Positions 32,308 to 41,615 of a DNA stretch of 64,000 nt are shown here, in pieces; within the stretch, counting starts at the first letter, position 1, and every line of letters begins with the position of its first letter. Source of the stretch: Persicitalea sp038235275 (lineage in GTDB: Bacteria; Bacteroidota; Bacteroidia; Cytophagales; Spirosomataceae); the NCBI GenBank assembly GCA_038235275.1, contig JBBSUC010000027.1, positions 7,904 to 71,903 of the forward strand, read 5' to 3'. Made by a program: the position numbers and the translations under genes. A model generated the notes under the pieces. The model saw nothing but the letters and a program-made list of their open reading frames with translations. It had not been told where the DNA came from and made no database searches.

Positions 32308-34749
32308 TTAATCGTCATCCTCCTCCTCAGCCCGCGCCCGCACGAACGCCGATCGTCGTGGCGCGGGCATTTTGCTGTCCAAGCCTTTCACGGCTTTCCA
32401 GACGATTTCGCTGAATTCCACGTCGTTGATGGCGTCGGGTACGGCCAGATTCAACTCACCCGAACGGATGGAATGCTTGTTGATAGCGACGTTCTTCTGA
32501 TCAAGACTCACGTTGTTGGGTCGGGCGGTATAAGGCTTCGGGTCGGCTTTGGCGGTGAAGCTGCGCCAGAGCGGCGTGGCGGCGGCATCATACTGGCTCA
32601 TGGGTGGCAGGCCCAGAATCAGCTCCATCGTTCGCAGTAATGACGTTGTGCTGTACATCGTGTGATCTACATAATTTCTCTTCACGTGTGGGCCGATGAC
32701 CAGCGCCACCGAGCGGTGGGCGTCGACATGGTCGGGGCCGTTTTGGGCGTCGTCTTCCACGACGAACACTACGGATTCGTTCCAAATCGAACTTTTTGAC
32801 AAATGCTCCACAAAGCGTCCCAGGGCCAGGTCGTTGTCGGCCACGTGCGCGAAGGGCGTCGGCGCACCGATGCGCAGCCCGGAGGTGTGGTCGTTGGGAA
32901 GTCGCAGCGTGTTAAAGTGTGGTACTTTACCAGCCGCCATCAGGACATCGAAGTCTTTTTCCCAGGCGGCTTCGCGGTCTACATCTTTGTAGCCAAGATC
33001 GTAGCCGTGGTAGTTGGGATCGTAGTGGCCTTCCAGTGCTTTAATGTTGGGTCCGTTCGTGGAAACAAATTCGCCGTAAGTTCGGTAGCTAACGCCCGCC
33101 CTTTGGCAATAATCCCAAATGAAGCCGTCCTTGGGATGCGCTACTTTGCGGGTTCCCTCGTAGTCGTAGGTACCGCCACGGCCGCCATAGCTGGTGGGCC
33201 AGGTTTTTTCCACAAAATCGGTCGCGTAGCCCGCCATCGACCAGTTGTGACCATCGGCGCTCACCTCGGCGTTGACGTAGAAGTTGTCCAGCAGCACGAA
33301 CTCCCGTGCCAGAGCGTGATGGTTGGGCGTTACTTTTTCGGGAAAAAGGCACAGACTCGAATCGCCATTGCCCTCGGGCATATCGCCGAACACTTGATCG
33401 TAGGTGCGGTTTTCTTTTACGATGTAAAAAACGTACTTGATCGGCGACGCCCCGCCCACCGCGCTCGGAATGGGATTACCCTTTTGCCCTTCGCTCACTG
33501 TTTCTCTTTCTTTTGTGTAGGGCGTATTCTCATACACCAGCTTCGTATAGCCCGCCAGCAAGCCCTCGTCGGGTTTGTCGATGATGGATAAATTTCCCTG
33601 AAACAAATCCCCGATGTACTCCGCCTTGGCCCGCTCGGCTCCGGTCATGGTGGGTTGCGGACCGCCGGGGTTGGCCAGCGACGTGATGCCCTTTCCGTTG
33701 GCAACGTAGATTTTTCCGCCGATTTCGCGCACAGTTGTCGGGTACCAACCCGTGGGGATAAAACCCAGGGAACGGCTTTCGCCCCGGTCCGAGACATCGA
33801 ACACGGCCAGGCAGTTGTTGTCGGCGTTGGCGACGTAGAGCATTTTTTCGTCCGCCGAAAGCGCCAGGCCGTTGGGTGTACTACCCGCCGGAGCGTCGGG
33901 ATAGAGCGAAGTAGTAAGTGTTTCAATTACCTGGCGAGCTGATAAGTCAATCACCGAAACGGTGTTTTCGTTGCCGTTAGCCACGAATAGGTGTTTACCA
34001 TCTTGGGTCAAAACCATGTCGTTGGGATGGCTGCCCACGCCCGCTTCTCCGGCGATCATTCTTTTTGCCAAATCGTACGTCAAAACCCGCTCGCCACCCC
34101 ACAGCGAAATATACAACTGAGAATTATCGGGCGAAAGCACGCAGGTGTACGCTTCGGCGGGCAGCGACTCGCGGCGTAGTACCTGCCGCGTCACGGCGTC
34201 GCAAGTGTAGAGGGCACTGTCGTCCTTGGTGACGACATAGAGGTGGTTATTGGTGTCGTCAAAGCACAGGCCCGCCGGGGAAATCTTGCCCTTGGGCCAA
34301 GGCTCGCCCAGTACGATTTGCCCGTTTTCCCGGAGTTTTCCCGCATTATTTTGGTAAATCCTGATGAGGTTGTCGTTGCCGCCGGAGGCGAAAAGCCGCT
34401 GCTCGTCCGCCGAAAAAGCCAGGCCCACCCAGGATTTGGGGATTTCGATGGTATCAGAAACGATTTCCTTTTCGCGGTCGATGAGGGTAATCGTCTGCGT
34501 TCCCTGTCCGTTGTTAGTAAAAGCCATCCACTTGCCCGAGGAAGAAACCGCCACGTTCAGCGGCAAATCACCCAGCGGCAAACTTTTACCCGGCGTTGTC
34601 AACGACCAGCCGTTGGGCAGTAGCACCCGCCCGGCCCGCAAAGTACTCACCGCGTCGCCTTTTGTTCCGCTCATTCCTGATTTACAAGAATTTAAAACAA
34701 AAATTGCGCAGAGGGAAAGAACCGAAATAACAAGAAAATATTTTTTCAT
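32308..34749 (-). CDS. Lipoprotein with YncE-like beta-propeller fused to a phosphoesterase domain
   Basis: 813 residues. Signal peptide and lipobox with Cys22 (VLNSC). Residues about 55-400 form repeated propeller blades (DGKHLFVANGNENTVSVIDL, ADEKMLYVANADNNCLAVFD) of the YncE type. From about 430 a phosphoesterase of the phospholipase C/acid phosphatase family follows (YVFYIVKENRTYDQVFG, NFYVNAEVSADGHNWSMAGY, FVVEDDAQNGPDHVDAHRS). The C-terminus is acidic (EEEDDD). It is probably a periplasmic or surface phosphatase; the substrate is unknown. Fusions of this kind recur in bacteria. Its gene converges on the PEGA lipoprotein gene. Confidence 0.85.
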   Translation of the reverse strand: MKKYFLVISVLSLCAIFVLNSCKSGMSGTKGDAVSTLRAGRVLLPNGWSLTTPGKSLPLGDLPLNVAVSSSGKWMAFTNNGQGTQTITLIDREKEIVSDTIEIPKSWVGLAFSADEQRLFASGGNDNLIRIYQNNAGKLRENGQIVLGEPWPKGKISPAGLCFDDTNNHLYVVTKDDSALYTCDAVTRQVLRRESLPAEAYTCVLSPDNSQLYISLWGGERVLTYDLAKRMIAGEAGVGSHPNDMVLTQDGKHLFVANGNENTVSVIDLSARQVIETLTTSLYPDAPAGSTPNGLALSADEKMLYVANADNNCLAVFDVSDRGESRSLGFIPTGWYPTTVREIGGKIYVANGKGITSLANPGGPQPTMTGAERAKAEYIGDLFQGNLSIIDKPDEGLLAGYTKLVYENTPYTKERETVSEGQKGNPIPSAVGGASPIKYVFYIVKENRTYDQVFGDMPEGNGDSSLCLFPEKVTPNHHALAREFVLLDNFYVNAEVSADGHNWSMAGYATDFVEKTWPTSYGGRGGTYDYEGTRKVAHPKDGFIWDYCQRAGVSYRTYGEFVSTNGPNIKALEGHYDPNYHGYDLGYKDVDREAAWEKDFDVLMAAGKVPHFNTLRLPNDHTSGLRIGAPTPFAHVADNDLALGRFVEHLSKSSIWNESVVFVVEDDAQNGPDHVDAHRSVALVIGPHVKRNYVDHTMYSTTSLLRTMELILGLPPMSQYDAAATPLWRSFTAKADPKPYTARPNNVSLDQKNVAINKHSIRSGELNLAVPDAINDVEFSEIVWKAVKGLDSKMPAPRRSAFVRARAEEEDDD

Positions 34750-34865
34750 AGGAACGTAGTCGGGAATGGCCGGGGATAAAACTACGAATCATCACCCAGA
34801 AAACACCGCCAAACCGTGTTAAGAATTTGAGAATTCAGGCTCATTGACTAGTTTTACCCAATCTA

Positions 34866-34952
34866 ATGATAGAACGATAGGATGAGTGAATGATACGATA
34901 AGTCATTTATTCCTTTCCTGATTTGTTCTATCATTCTATCATTCACTCATTC
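34866..34952. repeat. Inverted tracts in the pdhB leader
   Basis: ATGAGTGAATGAT (34882-34894) and its exact inverse complement ATCATTCACTCAT (34938-34950) sit inside longer TGATAGAACGATAG / GTTCTATCATTCTATC tracts. The right arm ends 13 nt before the pdhB ATG. Confidence 0.65.
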
Positions 34953-34964
34953 AAAATTGAAAAA

Positions 34965-35945
<981 letters not shown>

Positions 35946-35959
35946 AGAAGCGGCCCCCA

Positions 35960-36030
35960 GGCGCACAAAGTCCCAAAGGCATACAGACACAAAGTAGGGG
36001 CGAACCTATGTGTTTGCCCTTTGTGCGCCA
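35960..36030. repeat. GGCGCACAAAG / CTTTGTGCGCC inverted repeat after pdhB
   Basis: Exact 11-nt inverse complements at 35960-35970 and 36020-36030, with related CCCAAAGGC between. Related words occur at 11697-11770 and about 16315. Confidence 0.6.
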
Positions 36031-36042
36031 GCCAAACACACA

Positions 36043-36077
36043 AAAAAGCCGCAACGATCAGGTTGCGGCTTTTTTTG
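36043..36077 (+). terminator. Bidirectional terminator between pdhB and the VOC gene
   Basis: AAAAAAGCCGCAAC pairs perfectly with GTTGCGGCTTTTTT, loop GATCAG. A- and T-runs on both sides serve both convergent genes. Confidence 0.9.
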
Positions 36078-36082
36078 TAATA

Positions 36083-37135
36083 TTAATCCTTCACCCTTCC
36101 TAGCCCCAGCAGCCGCAACATCCAGTTAGGCAGCGGCCGCTGATCTTTTCTTTTTTCTATATTGAAATACCAGCCTATTTTCTTCAAAATGGGCAGTTTG
36201 TGGATTTCCACCAGTTCGACCAGGGTACCGTCGGGGTCTTCGACGTAAGCAAAGCGCCCCGCCGCTGACTCCATTCCGAACGAGCCGCCGCTGTCCACGG
36301 TAAGCGGGTAATTGTTTTCGGCCAGCCGCTTTTTCATGGCGTCCATGTCCAGCGTATCGAAGCAGACGTGGATAAAACCCAGATCGCCCCAGTATCGGTC
36401 GGCGAAAAGCTTTTTTGGCTCTCGGTCGAGGGCTTGGAGCAGTTCTATGTTGAGGTTGCCGAGCAACTGACTAAATGCTCCGTGGGGAGTCACTTTCTTG
36501 CGCACCACCACCCGCCGGAAGCGTTGGTTGGGCAGGGATGTGGGCAAATCCTCGAATACCGCGATTTTATCATACACTACCTCGCAGGGATTTAATACAG
36601 TTTGATAAAAAGCGATCGCCTTGTCCATATCCGACACGCCAATGACGACCCCCGCTACGCCGCCGACGGCCCGGTCGGTATGGCCGAACCACGACGAGTC
36701 CTCTGCGATTTGGAAGGTATTGCCGTAGGGATCGACGCCCCAAAAACCCGGTCCGTCGGGAAACTCGCTGAGCGGGCCGATCTGTGCACCCACCTGCTTT
36801 TGCAGCCATTTATGGGCCGCAGCAGCGTCAGGGGCTTTGATTCGCACCGCAAAGATTCCTAAGTCACCCGGCTCGGGTTGAAAAGAAGCCGCTTTGGGCG
36901 TACGGCTGGTGAACTGCCAAATTTCCAGACCACCGCCGCCCGCCATATTGAGGGCCATGACGGCGTGGCGACCGTGAACTTCGCCGCCCGTGTAGTCGGT
37001 CATCAGTTTAGCTTCGGCGTGGTCGTTGAATATCGGGACGTCGAAGCCCATCACGCGGCGGTACCATTGCCACGCCTCACCGGCATTCGTGACGCCAATG
37101 CCTACTTGCTGAATGGCAGTAATGAGTGGATTCAT
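36083..37135 (-). CDS. Two-domain VOC (glyoxalase/dioxygenase superfamily) protein
   Basis: 350 residues with two vicinal-oxygen-chelate units, about 5-145 (QQVGIGVTNAGEAWQWYRRVMG) and 155-325 (GVVIGVSDMDKAIAFYQTVL), and a short basic C-terminal tail (LPNWMLRLLGLGR). The second unit ends with the usual FAYVEDPDGTLVELVE. The fold supports metal-dependent isomerases, lyases or dioxygenases; I cannot assign the reaction. It is monocistronic, with a GAATTGAG-type tract just before its ATG. Confidence 0.8.
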   Translation of the reverse strand: MNPLITAIQQVGIGVTNAGEAWQWYRRVMGFDVPIFNDHAEAKLMTDYTGGEVHGRHAVMALNMAGGGGLEIWQFTSRTPKAASFQPEPGDLGIFAVRIKAPDAAAAHKWLQKQVGAQIGPLSEFPDGPGFWGVDPYGNTFQIAEDSSWFGHTDRAVGGVAGVVIGVSDMDKAIAFYQTVLNPCEVVYDKIAVFEDLPTSLPNQRFRRVVVRKKVTPHGAFSQLLGNLNIELLQALDREPKKLFADRYWGDLGFIHVCFDTLDMDAMKKRLAENNYPLTVDSGGSFGMESAAGRFAYVEDPDGTLVELVEIHKLPILKKIGWYFNIEKRKDQRPLPNWMLRLLGLGRVKD

Positions 37136-37140
37136 TTAGT

Positions 37141-37173
37141 GCGAGTGGAGAATTGAGAATTGAGAGTGGAGAG
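37141..37173 (-). repeat. Simple-sequence tract before the VOC gene start
   Basis: In the sense of the minus-strand gene it reads CTCTCCACTCTCAATTCTC and on, directly upstream of the ATG at 37135. No partner arm was found within 200 nt. Confidence 0.5.
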
Positions 37174-37202
37174 GGCTGGATTGTGTCTCATCATTTGAAG
37201 GT

Positions 37203-37613
37203 TCATGCTTTTTTGGAGCGCATGGCTTTGGTGTGCTGAATATTTTTGTCGTCGGCTAGTTTTTGGTAGTCATCGGATTCTATGGCTACTAAGGCCATTT
37301 TTCCTGCGGCGTCGCTGTGGACGCCGCAGCCGTATCTTTTAGGTAAGGGCGAAGCGCGGAAACAAGGTTGACCTTTGGAGAAAAAGGTATTTCGTGCCTC
37401 CACTCTTTCGCTATCCGTCAAGTCCTGCTTTTGGGCATATACCTCAAACAGAACATCATCGGACGTGAATTGGTAAGGATGCTGCCGAACCATATCGAAT
37501 TGCAAATTCGCCACTGATTTTTTGTCCCCCTTCGAAGTCGGCATTTCTGCCACTTCCGCCGGACAATCGTCCGCGACTTCTATGAGTGTACTATAATAAT
37601 TTGTAGTGTGCAT
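37203..37613 (-). CDS. DUF6157-like conserved protein
   Basis: 136 residues from the ATG at 37613 (MHTTNYYSTLIEVADDCPAE); an earlier in-frame start adds ten basic residues overlapping the glycosyltransferase gene and is less likely. No signal peptide. The strings GDKKSVANLQFDM and HPYQFTSDDVLFEVYA are what I associate with the DUF6157 family. Function unknown. It lies downstream of the glycosyltransferase on the minus strand. Confidence 0.7.
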   Translation of the reverse strand: MHTTNYYSTLIEVADDCPAEVAEMPTSKGDKKSVANLQFDMVRQHPYQFTSDDVLFEVYAQKQDLTDSERVEARNTFFSKGQPCFRASPLPKRYGCGVHSDAAGKMALVAIESDDYQKLADDKNIQHTKAMRSKKA

Positions 37614-37639
37614 ATTGTTCTTGCGACAATTCTTAATTT

Positions 37640-38359
37640 TCAACTGTCAACTGCTTTGACTCCGTATTTCTCTGTCTTAATAATAGACTTATACGTATCG
37701 ATTAGCTTTTGTTGCGAGGCACCGCGAAAGTACATCCACAGCACCACGGCGTTGGCAATGTTCACACGGAAATAAGAGTTCTCCTCGTATTTCCGCGCCG
37801 AGACAATGATGTTCTTCGGGATAATCTTGAAGCGGTGCTGCTTCCTCGCCCGAATAATGAATTCGTAATCTTCCATCACGCGGTGTTTTTCGCAGTAGCC
37901 TTGGAGTTGGTCGAATTCTTTTTTGGTAATGAACAAAGTTTGGTCGCCGCCCCGGCTCCAAATCCGGTCGAAGCGCTGGAAAAAGGCGTTTACTTTCAGC
38001 AGCAGTCGGGGCGAGTCGAATTGGTAGCGGTAGCAACCCAGCGTGTAGCCCTCGGCCAAGGCCTGCTCGATGTCGGTGGCATAGTCGGGGTGAATACGGA
38101 CGTCGGCGTGGACGAAATACAGCACATCGCCCGTGGCGATTTGCGCCCCGGCGTTCATCTGGCAGGCGCGGCCCGGTTTATCGGCCACAATTACTCTGGC
38201 CCCGGCGGTTCGCGCCACCTCGGCAGTGCCGTCTCCACTCGGCGCGTCCACCACGATAATTTCCGCCAGTTTTTGCCCGCCATATCGTCGCAGCTCACCG
38301 ACCAACCGACCGATGTTCTCCTTCTCGTTATAAGTAGGAATGACGACACTTATCTGCAT
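37640..38359 (-). CDS. Family 2 glycosyltransferase, TIGR04283 type
   Basis: 239 residues. GT-A fold: VVIPTYNEKENIG at the start, IIVVDAPSGDGTAE, metal-binding HADVRIHPD (about 83-91), and acceptor region MEDYEFIIRARKQ. This subfamily is annotated as arsenosugar-biosynthesis-like, often next to TIGR04282 partners; no such partner is here. A short hydrophobic stretch near the end could associate with membrane. A GGTTAACCTTTAACC tract lies upstream of the start. Confidence 0.85.
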   Translation of the reverse strand: MQISVVIPTYNEKENIGRLVGELRRYGGQKLAEIIVVDAPSGDGTAEVARTAGARVIVADKPGRACQMNAGAQIATGDVLYFVHADVRIHPDYATDIEQALAEGYTLGCYRYQFDSPRLLLKVNAFFQRFDRIWSRGGDQTLFITKKEFDQLQGYCEKHRVMEDYEFIIRARKQHRFKIIPKNIIVSARKYEENSYFRVNIANAVVLWMYFRGASQQKLIDTYKSIIKTEKYGVKAVDS

Positions 38360-38480
38360 AGCACGACTGACTGCTTCAACTTCGTTTTTCCGGTTAACCT
38401 TTAACCTGATTAAGCCCTAAAAGTACGTAAAATTCGGGGAGTAGTGTTTGCGGCTCCGGCCAACTTTCCGACAACCCTCG

Positions 38481-38488
38481 TATCTTTG
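38481..38488 (+). promoter_or_regulatory. -7 box of aroB
   Basis: TATCTTTG, an exact TAnnTTTG, 35 nt before the aroB ATG. No -33 TTG at correct spacing. Confidence 0.55.
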
Positions 38489-38523
38489 ACCCCTATCCAA
38501 CTCGCTTTTTTACGAATAATAAA

Positions 38524-39561
38524 ATGGACGACTCCATACTTATCAATCCTGTTGTCAATAGTTTAAATAATTTTTTGACGAAAAAAGACTACTCCAAAAT
38601 TTTCGTAATCGCCGACACAAACACTAGAAGACATTGCTATAACCCTATTAAAGGCAACCTTCCGAAGCATTCTATCGTAAGTGTTCCCGTTGGGGAGGCG
38701 CACAAGACACTGGAAACCTGTGAGCAAATTTGGGGAGCCATGACCAGGGCTGAACTCGATCGCCACGCACTGGTACTTAACATCGGCGGCGGCGTTATCG
38801 GCGACATGGGCGGCTTCTGCGCGGCGACTTACAAAAGGGGGATCGACTTTATCCAAGTCCCCACGACACTGCTCGCGCAGGTGGACGCCAGCGTGGGGGG
38901 CAAGTTGGGGATAGATTTCCAAGGATTCAAGAACCATTTGGGCGTTTTTCAGCAACCAGTTCGCGTCCTGATCGACCCGGTTTTTCTGGAAACGCTACCG
39001 CCGCGTGAATTGCGCTCGGGCTTTGCCGAAATTGTGAAGCATTGTTTAATTGCCGATGTAGATAAGTGGCACGAAATCCGGGAAAAAGATTTGGAACGGC
39101 AAAATTGGCCTGACCTGATCGCCCACTCGGTGGCCATCAAAAAAAATATCGTGGCGCAGGATCCGACCGAAAAGGGATTACGGAAAATCCTGAATTTTGG
39201 CCACACTTTGGGCCACGCAGTCGAGACGCTGTTTTTGGGTAAAGATCCGAAAGAGCGACTGCTGCACGGCGAAGCCATCGCGGCGGGCATGGTGATGGAA
39301 AGTTATCTGGCTTACCAGAAAAAAATGATCGACGGCCAAACTCTTGAACAGGTCGAGGAGTTTATGTTCTCGGTCTTTGGCAAAGCCGACATCCAGCCCG
39401 CCGACGCAGAAGCCATTGTGGCCCTTACGCGGCAGGATAAGAAAAATCGGGGAAGTGAGGTGCGTTTTTCGCTGCTGACCGCCGCCGGAAGCTGCGCTTA
39501 CGACGTGGTCGTGTCTCCGGCAGAAATGCGTAAGGCCCTGCAATATTACCTCGGCCTTTGA
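38524..39561 (+). CDS. aroB: 3-dehydroquinate synthase
   Basis: 345 residues. Second enzyme of the shikimate pathway, converting DAHP to 3-dehydroquinate with NAD and a divalent metal. Motifs: NIGGGVIGDMGGF, PTTLLAQVDASVGGKLGID, FAEIVKHCLI, and metal His in NFGHTLGHAVE and LLHGEA. It is complete. Alone on its strand between a glycosyltransferase and a lipoprotein gene. Confidence 0.96.
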   Translation: MDDSILINPVVNSLNNFLTKKDYSKIFVIADTNTRRHCYNPIKGNLPKHSIVSVPVGEAHKTLETCEQIWGAMTRAELDRHALVLNIGGGVIGDMGGFCAATYKRGIDFIQVPTTLLAQVDASVGGKLGIDFQGFKNHLGVFQQPVRVLIDPVFLETLPPRELRSGFAEIVKHCLIADVDKWHEIREKDLERQNWPDLIAHSVAIKKNIVAQDPTEKGLRKILNFGHTLGHAVETLFLGKDPKERLLHGEAIAAGMVMESYLAYQKKMIDGQTLEQVEEFMFSVFGKADIQPADAEAIVALTRQDKKNRGSEVRFSLLTAAGSCAYDVVVSPAEMRKALQYYLGL

Positions 39562-39660
39562 GTTATGACTTTGTGAATAATATGTTAACGGATTGATTAT
39601 TACGTTTTAATCGCCTATATTTCGTTCCTTTTTTCTTAACCTTTAAATCCTGAAAAGTAT

Positions 39661-40233
39661 ATGTCGAAATCTACTACGCTTTTGGCCGCTCTGGCGGTAA
39701 TCTTCATTCTGGCGGGCTGTTCCTACGGCCGCAAAGTATTCGTCGAACACGATTACAGCTACGAGACCAACTTCAAGGACTACTCGACTTATACCTTCCT
39801 GGAATGTGAGCGCGACACGAATAACCTCTGCACCGAAATTTACGAATCCATCCGCCGCCAAATGCAGGCGCGCGGCTACAAATTGACCGCCGAGAAACCC
39901 ACGTTGCTGGTCAACTACGGTATTTTTTACGATAACCTGCGTTATCAGGGCTATATGCAGCCCGTCATCAAAACCTGGGTGGACACCGAAAACGACAGCT
40001 TCCGTTACGAGCCCATCAAGTACGCCCTCGACAAGGGAACGCTGATTGTCTCGCTCATCGACGCCACAAGCGACCAGGTCGTGTGGCGCGGCTACGCCTC
40101 GGGCCTTTTTAGCGCCGGGCAGGATAACCCAAATAACTACTACCGCAACGTCGTCCGCCGTATCTTCGACCAGTACCCGCTGTTTGCCAAGGGTTATGAT
40201 CCTCGGCGCTACACCGAAGAAATCGGAAGATAA
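39661..40233 (+). CDS. DUF4136 lipoprotein
   Basis: 190 residues; canonical lipobox LAGC with Cys20. The mature domain (VFVEHDYSYETNFKDYSTYTF, GYKLTAEKPTLLVNYGIF, GTLIVSLIDATSDQVVWRG) is the DUF4136 pattern of envelope lipoproteins. No known activity. It follows aroB by about 100 nt and is ended by the hairpin at 40256-40298. Confidence 0.82.
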   Translation: MSKSTTLLAALAVIFILAGCSYGRKVFVEHDYSYETNFKDYSTYTFLECERDTNNLCTEIYESIRRQMQARGYKLTAEKPTLLVNYGIFYDNLRYQGYMQPVIKTWVDTENDSFRYEPIKYALDKGTLIVSLIDATSDQVVWRGYASGLFSAGQDNPNNYYRNVVRRIFDQYPLFAKGYDPRRYTEEIGR

Positions 40234-40255
40234 TCCGTTAATTTTTTATTGAAGT

Positions 40256-40298
40256 AAAGAACTCGGCCAACGTCCCTTAGCGTTGGTCGAGTTCTTTT
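40256..40298. terminator. Terminator shared by convergent DUF4136 and M20 genes
   Basis: AAAGAACTCGGCCAACG pairs with CGTTGGTCGAGTTCTTT (one G-T), loop TCCCTTAG, with A- and T-runs. The right arm is also the coding sequence for the last residues of the minus-strand hydrolase (stop at 40277-40279). Confidence 0.85.
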
Positions 40299-41464
40299 AG
40301 GGCCAGCCAGGCCATCAGGCCCGGCCCAATTTCCAGCGCCCTTTCATCGATGTCGAAAGTCGGCGTGTGCACACCCGACACGATACCCCGCGCTTCGTTG
40401 CGGGTGCCGAGGCGGTAGAAGCAGGAATCGACTACCTGCGAATAAAAGGCGAAATCTTCGCCCGCCATCCACAGATCCAGATCCACGACATTTTCAGCCC
40501 CCATGTATTCCACGGCGGCGGCTTTGGTACGACGGGTGAGTTCAGGGTGGTTTTTCAGGAAAGGATAGCCCTTCACGATTTCAAAATCACAACTTCCGCC
40601 CATCGCTTCGGCCATGCCTTCGGCCATTTTCTGCATCCGGCGGAGGCCCTCGGCCCGCCAAACTTCGTCCATGCAGCGCCAGGTACCCTGAATTTTGACT
40701 TCGTTAGGAATCACGTTGGTGACGCCATCGGCGATGAACCGCCCGAACGACAACACCGACGGATAAGCCGGTGGTCGGTTGCGGCTGATGATTTGCTGCA
40801 AAGCCACAATGAGGTGCGAAGCGATCAGAACCGGGTCGATGAGTTGGTCGGGCATGGCGCCGTGACCGCCTTTGCCTATCACAGTCAGGTAAAGTTCGTC
40901 GGTACTGGCCATGTACATTCCCTCTCGGAAACCAATCTTGCCCACGGGGACGTTGGTCGCCACGTGCTGGCCGAGCATCCCGGCGGGACGAGGGTTTTCC
41001 AAAACGCCATCCCTAATCATCAGCGATGCACCACCCGGCGCTTTCTCCTCAGCAGGCTGAAACACCAGCTTCACCGTCCCCTCGAACTCATCGCGCAACT
41101 GCGTCAGAATCCGCGCCGTTCCCAGCAATGACGATGTGTGCACATCGTGGCCGCAAGCGTGCATCACGCCGGGATTTTGTGATTTATACGGCACGTCGTT
41201 GGCTTCCATAATCGGCAGCGCGTCCATATCGGCCCGCAGCCCAACCACGCGACTTTCAGGATTGCGGCCTTTGATCAAAGCCACCACGCCCGTATCGGCC
41301 ACGCCTTCCTGCGGTTCCAGCCCAAGGTCTTTAAGCCGATCCGCCACGAAGCGAGCCGTTTTATGTTCCTGAAAAGACAGCTCAGGATTCTGGTGCAAAT
41401 GGCGACGAGTCGCCACCGCGTCGGCAACATTTTTTTTACTAAGGTCTTTTATTTTTTGAATCAT
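40277..41464 (-). CDS. M20-family amidohydrolase
   Basis: 395 residues. Dimetal peptidase/amidohydrolase fold: RADMDALPIME, metal Cys104 and His106 (MHACGHDVHT), Glu139-Glu140 (FQPAEEK), and a later GEDFAFYSQ. The cysteine ligand and the HATRRHLHQNPELS-type start put it with IAA-amino-acid hydrolases, hippurate hydrolases and N-acetyl-diaminopimelate deacetylases. It is cytosolic, with the substrate an N-acylated amino acid or peptide, not further resolved. A GGTTAA tract lies 3 nt beyond the start codon on the upstream side. Confidence 0.88.
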   Translation of the reverse strand: MIQKIKDLSKKNVADAVATRRHLHQNPELSFQEHKTARFVADRLKDLGLEPQEGVADTGVVALIKGRNPESRVVGLRADMDALPIMEANDVPYKSQNPGVMHACGHDVHTSSLLGTARILTQLRDEFEGTVKLVFQPAEEKAPGGASLMIRDGVLENPRPAGMLGQHVATNVPVGKIGFREGMYMASTDELYLTVIGKGGHGAMPDQLIDPVLIASHLIVALQQIISRNRPPAYPSVLSFGRFIADGVTNVIPNEVKIQGTWRCMDEVWRAEGLRRMQKMAEGMAEAMGGSCDFEIVKGYPFLKNHPELTRRTKAAAVEYMGAENVVDLDLWMAGEDFAFYSQVVDSCFYRLGTRNEARGIVSGVHTPTFDIDERALEIGPGLMAWLALKELDQR

Positions 41465-41469
41465 GAGGA

Positions 41470-41587
41470 GGTTAGGTTAAACGGTTAATGGTTAAAAGGT
41501 TAAAGAGTCAAAAATTTCAAACGGCTGGTACCGCCTACTTGAAAGCATAGAACGCCGTTTAACCTTTTGACCCTTGACCTTTAACCC
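41470..41587. repeat. GGTTAA / TTAACC inverted tracts between two minus-strand genes
   Basis: The left tract (41470-41509) repeats GGTTAA with variants; the right tract (41554-41587) repeats TTAACC and TTGACC. GGTTAAACGG (41475-41484) and CCGTTTAACC (41555-41564) are exact inverse complements. No gene in the gap. Confidence 0.6.
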
Positions 41588-41615
41588 AAAAGAGAATGCT
41601 GCCTCAATAACAAAG

